Origin: Paramecium tetraurelia
Lineage: Eukaryota; Ciliophora; Oligohymenophorea; Peniculida; Parameciidae
Direction: 5' to 3'
Length of the DNA: 64,000 bases
Assembly (NCBI RefSeq): GCF_000165425.1
Contig: NW_001799144.1
Coordinates: forward strand, 128,386 to 192,385
Numbering within the stretch: the stretch's first letter is position 1; each line of letters opens with the position of its first letter. Positions 61,501 to 64,000 of the stretch are shown here, one piece after another. The notes under the pieces are model-generated. The model was not told the DNA's origin. It ran no database searches and was given only the letters and a program-made list of their open reading frames with translations. Both the position numbers and the translations under genes were made by a program.

Positions 61501-61813
61501 AGTGCAATATCTACTGATTCTATTTGGAGATAAATTTGCAGTTGTCTGTGAATTAACTGTGTGGTAACATATATTCTGTTGGATATTTGCATTGGGTGGC
61601 ATGATTGTAGCAATATTTGTAAGGACTCTTCCTTCGAAATGGTTTAATGGCATCAATATCTTTGCTGAGGAAGGCATTGAAGAGGAGAATTTAGATGAAA
61701 CAATTGCCAGTAAATTACGTCGTAAGAGTAGTATCAGAATTGGATCAGTGTATGATGAGAACCATGAGAATAAAAGATCAGTATAAAAGAGATTGTCAGT
61801 CTTTAAAGAATGA
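58581..61813 (+). CDS. Plasma-membrane-type Ca2+ ATPase (P2B)
   Basis: About 1,042 residues with introns 58761-58785, 58986-59010, 59223-59245 and 59423-59453. N-terminal region, first helices ([19 protein letters not shown]), actuator ([14 protein letters not shown]), [13 protein letters not shown] in M4, phosphorylation site [33 protein letters not shown], hinge [20 protein letters not shown] and M5-M10. The C-tail ([20 protein letters not shown]) has basic, Ser-rich calmodulin/kinase-type character. It exports calcium across the plasma membrane or alveolar sacs. Near 60941-60950 one base is missing and near 61021-61030 one is extra; together they shift about 25 residues (before and in M5) and then restore the frame. 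Confidence 0.93.
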
Positions 61814-61840
61814 TTTATTATAAAAATAACATTGTTCTAT

Positions 61841-64000
61841 TCACATTTTAACCTTCTTTCTTTATTCGAATCTTGCCTTATATATTTAATGTTTTTCCAA
61901 CTTCTACTTTTCCTCCAACTCTTTTTGCTTCTCCTATTCCTATATTTTCTTTTGTCTTCTTTCATGCACAGCATCTCTTCCTCTTTATTGGAATTCAATT
62001 CTAGCCAGTTTGAATAAATCAACCTAAAATCAATATTCATTTCATACCTTCACCATGTTTGAAAAGTAAGGTTTAACCCATTCTATATTGATTTCACTGA
62101 TTAGTTTCATCACTCCCCTCACTTAGGATGTGCCTCCCAATTCAGTAAATATCACAGTCTCAGGATATTGTTGAATTACTGTATATACACTCTGAGGATC
62201 TGTATCCACAACTGTACCTTCAGGATATACCATCAAATAGGTATCCTCACCATTATGCATCTTACGAGCAGTATTAAAATAAAATCCAGAACATAATGAT
62301 AATTTAATACTCTCATTTATATTCCACTTCTTTGAATCCTTCTATTTTCTAAACAACTTATAAAGGTAATCCTATTCGTAAAACTGTAAACATTTCTTTC
62401 TACTAGTGCCTTCAACTAATTATTATAACTATTATCGAATATTGTCAGACTATTTCAAAGACCTTAAATTCAAAAGAGTATCCTTAGCAAATTATTCGTT
62501 GAACACAGCCTATTTCCATTCTGAGAATACTTTCAATAAACTTAAGTGATCTCCTGCAGGATCAGCATGTTGTGATTGAATTTCTTATAGCTTTTAATAC
62601 CCATCAACATCTACTCTGGTAATTCTCTACCAAATGCTTTCTGTAGACAAAATAGCCACAATAGCACTCATTTCACTTGAACATTCCATCATTTTTGAGG
62701 TTATCAATGCTTTTGCATAACTTGGTTCCAACGGATATCTAGACATTTCATAACCCATGGGAGTGATATATCCATCCTCATCAATTGCTTATATTAGATA
62801 TAATTATCTCAAAGATTATAGAATAGCTTCTTGAGTGGGTTGTTCCATAAATTCAAATCTCACTACATCATCTATTCCCATAGATTTAAGTAGTAACATC
62901 ACTGATGCTAAATTAACTCTCATGATTTCGGCTGTTGTGTGTTCTGAAAGTGATTCATAAAACTATTTAGAAAATAATCTATAACACTTTCCAGCTTGTG
63001 TTCTACCTGCTCTACCTGTTCTTTAAATGGCTTGAGTCTTAGATATAGGTTAAATGATGAGAGAGTCCATGCCAGTCCTTGGATTATACACTTTTTATTT
63101 AACATAACCAGTATCTACCACAAATCCAATATTATCAATAGTCAAAGAAGTTTCAGCTATGTTTGTACAAAATATAATTTTTCTAGTATGTTCATCAGCT
63201 CTTTAAAATACTTGACTCTGATCTTCAGAAGTCTGACTACCATACAATGTGTATAATAACACACTTGGGACTTCAACTCCTGAGTTTAATACTTCTGCTA
63301 ATCTCTCATAACAAAATTTTCTGCAAACTTCACAATCCTCACTTCCAGGTAGAAATACCAAGATATCTCCTGGACCTTCATGCAAATGCATTCTGATGGC
63401 AGCATTCACAGCATCATGATTTCTTTTTTATTAAGTGATATTATGCTCAGAATATTTCACTTCAACAGGAAATGACTTACCATGTACTTTGACATAGGGA
63501 CATCCTTCAAAATAGCTCTTAAAGATGTTGATATTAAGTGTTGCAGATGTTATGATAACTTTTAAACTTCCCTTCCTTCTCCTTGCAGCCGTCTTCACCA
63601 AGGCAAATAACACATCTGTATAAAGAGATCTCTCATGAGCCTCATCCAAAATTACAACATCATATCCTCTTAGATCCTTATCCTACAAACATTCTCTCAC
63701 CAATATACCATCAGTCACATATCTTAATTAAGTAGTATTCGTAGTTGAATTGTCAAACCTTATAGAATATCCGACTTCTATGCCTAGGTTTTGCTATTAA
63801 TTGATATATAAGATATAATGATACATTTCTCTCAAATGCTACTCTTTTGGCCATCGAAATGGCAGCCATTCTCCTGGGTTATGTTACTACTATCTTTAAA
63901 TCGGTTGAGTTTTTTCTATCCTCTGGAATAAAAGGTTTTTGCTTCTTAGACAAGAATCCTTACACTTTAGTTTGTTCTTTCTCTTCCACTTATTCCTCCA
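61841..64000 (-). CDS. DEAH-box RNA helicase, 5' part outside window
   Basis: The gene runs off the right edge; the N-terminus and Walker A motif are not in view. Introns 63794-63824 and 62024-62047. Seen motifs: [17 protein letters not shown] (Ia), [11 protein letters not shown] (Ib), [11 protein letters not shown] (II), IITSATLN (III), [14 protein letters not shown] (IV), [20 protein letters not shown] (V) and [17 protein letters not shown] (VI), then the ratchet/HA2 and OB-fold. A charged insert lies just before motif Ia, and the tail is a basic coiled helix ([17 protein letters not shown]). The tail suggests a spliceosomal or ribosome-biogenesis DEAH protein, with no firm subfamily. Confidence 0.93.

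Overview
The window looks like macronuclear DNA of a ciliate, most likely a Paramecium. It is very A+T-rich, and long conserved reading frames only appear when TAA and TAG are read as glutamine and TGA is the only stop. The genes are cut by about 85 tiny introns of 19-31 nt (GTA or GT ... TAG, sometimes CAG or AAG). Spacers are short, and genes lie on both strands with no operon-like order. I saw no telomere repeat, transposon, viral relic, rRNA, CRISPR array or recognisable tRNA. Exon models were built by hand. For most genes the spliced length is a multiple of three, which is an independent check on intron placement.

Layout: 0.4-5.2 kb, a PH-like/protein kinase gene and a decayed dual-specificity phosphatase-gelsolin gene. 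5.4-9.5 kb, an RPAP1-like protein, adenylate kinase and a double-PX protein. 9.6-16 kb, a 52-residue lipid-anchor-type microprotein, two more protein kinases, an EF-hand protein and a monoacylglycerol-lipase-like hydrolase. 16-21.8 kb, a HAD phosphatase, an IPK1-like inositol phosphate kinase, pyruvate dehydrogenase E1 beta, a transmembrane RING-H2 protein and a centrin. 22.7-30.3 kb, ribosomal protein eL14, an unknown protein, an AP-complex beta adaptin, a PHR/MYCBP2-like ubiquitin ligase and a divergent histone H3. 30.4-42.6 kb, a TMEM63/OSCA-like channel, small Cys-rich, RING and zinc-finger proteins, coiled-coil proteins, a phosphoglycerate-mutase-fold enzyme, a VPV-rich cortical-type protein and a small EF-hand protein. 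42.8-50.2 kb, an AP endonuclease, three related MFS transporters and an Asn-x-Arg repeat protein. 50.2-64 kb, a Sec1/Munc18 protein, coiled-coil proteins, an amino-acid transporter, a DHHC palmitoyltransferase, a plasma-membrane-type calcium ATPase and a DEAH RNA helicase that runs off the right edge.

The genes do not form one pathway. The mix (vesicle traffic, calcium handling, basal body and cortex, ubiquitin) is typical of ciliate gene space. Points worth a second look are about a dozen single-base frame breaks in otherwise intact genes (indel errors or early gene decay), a truly decayed phosphatase-gelsolin gene, divergent start codons only 8 and 18 bp apart, a possible lipase/EF-hand fusion, two kinases with altered catalytic residues, and an unusual H3 tail. 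I did not find a clearly new multi-gene system.
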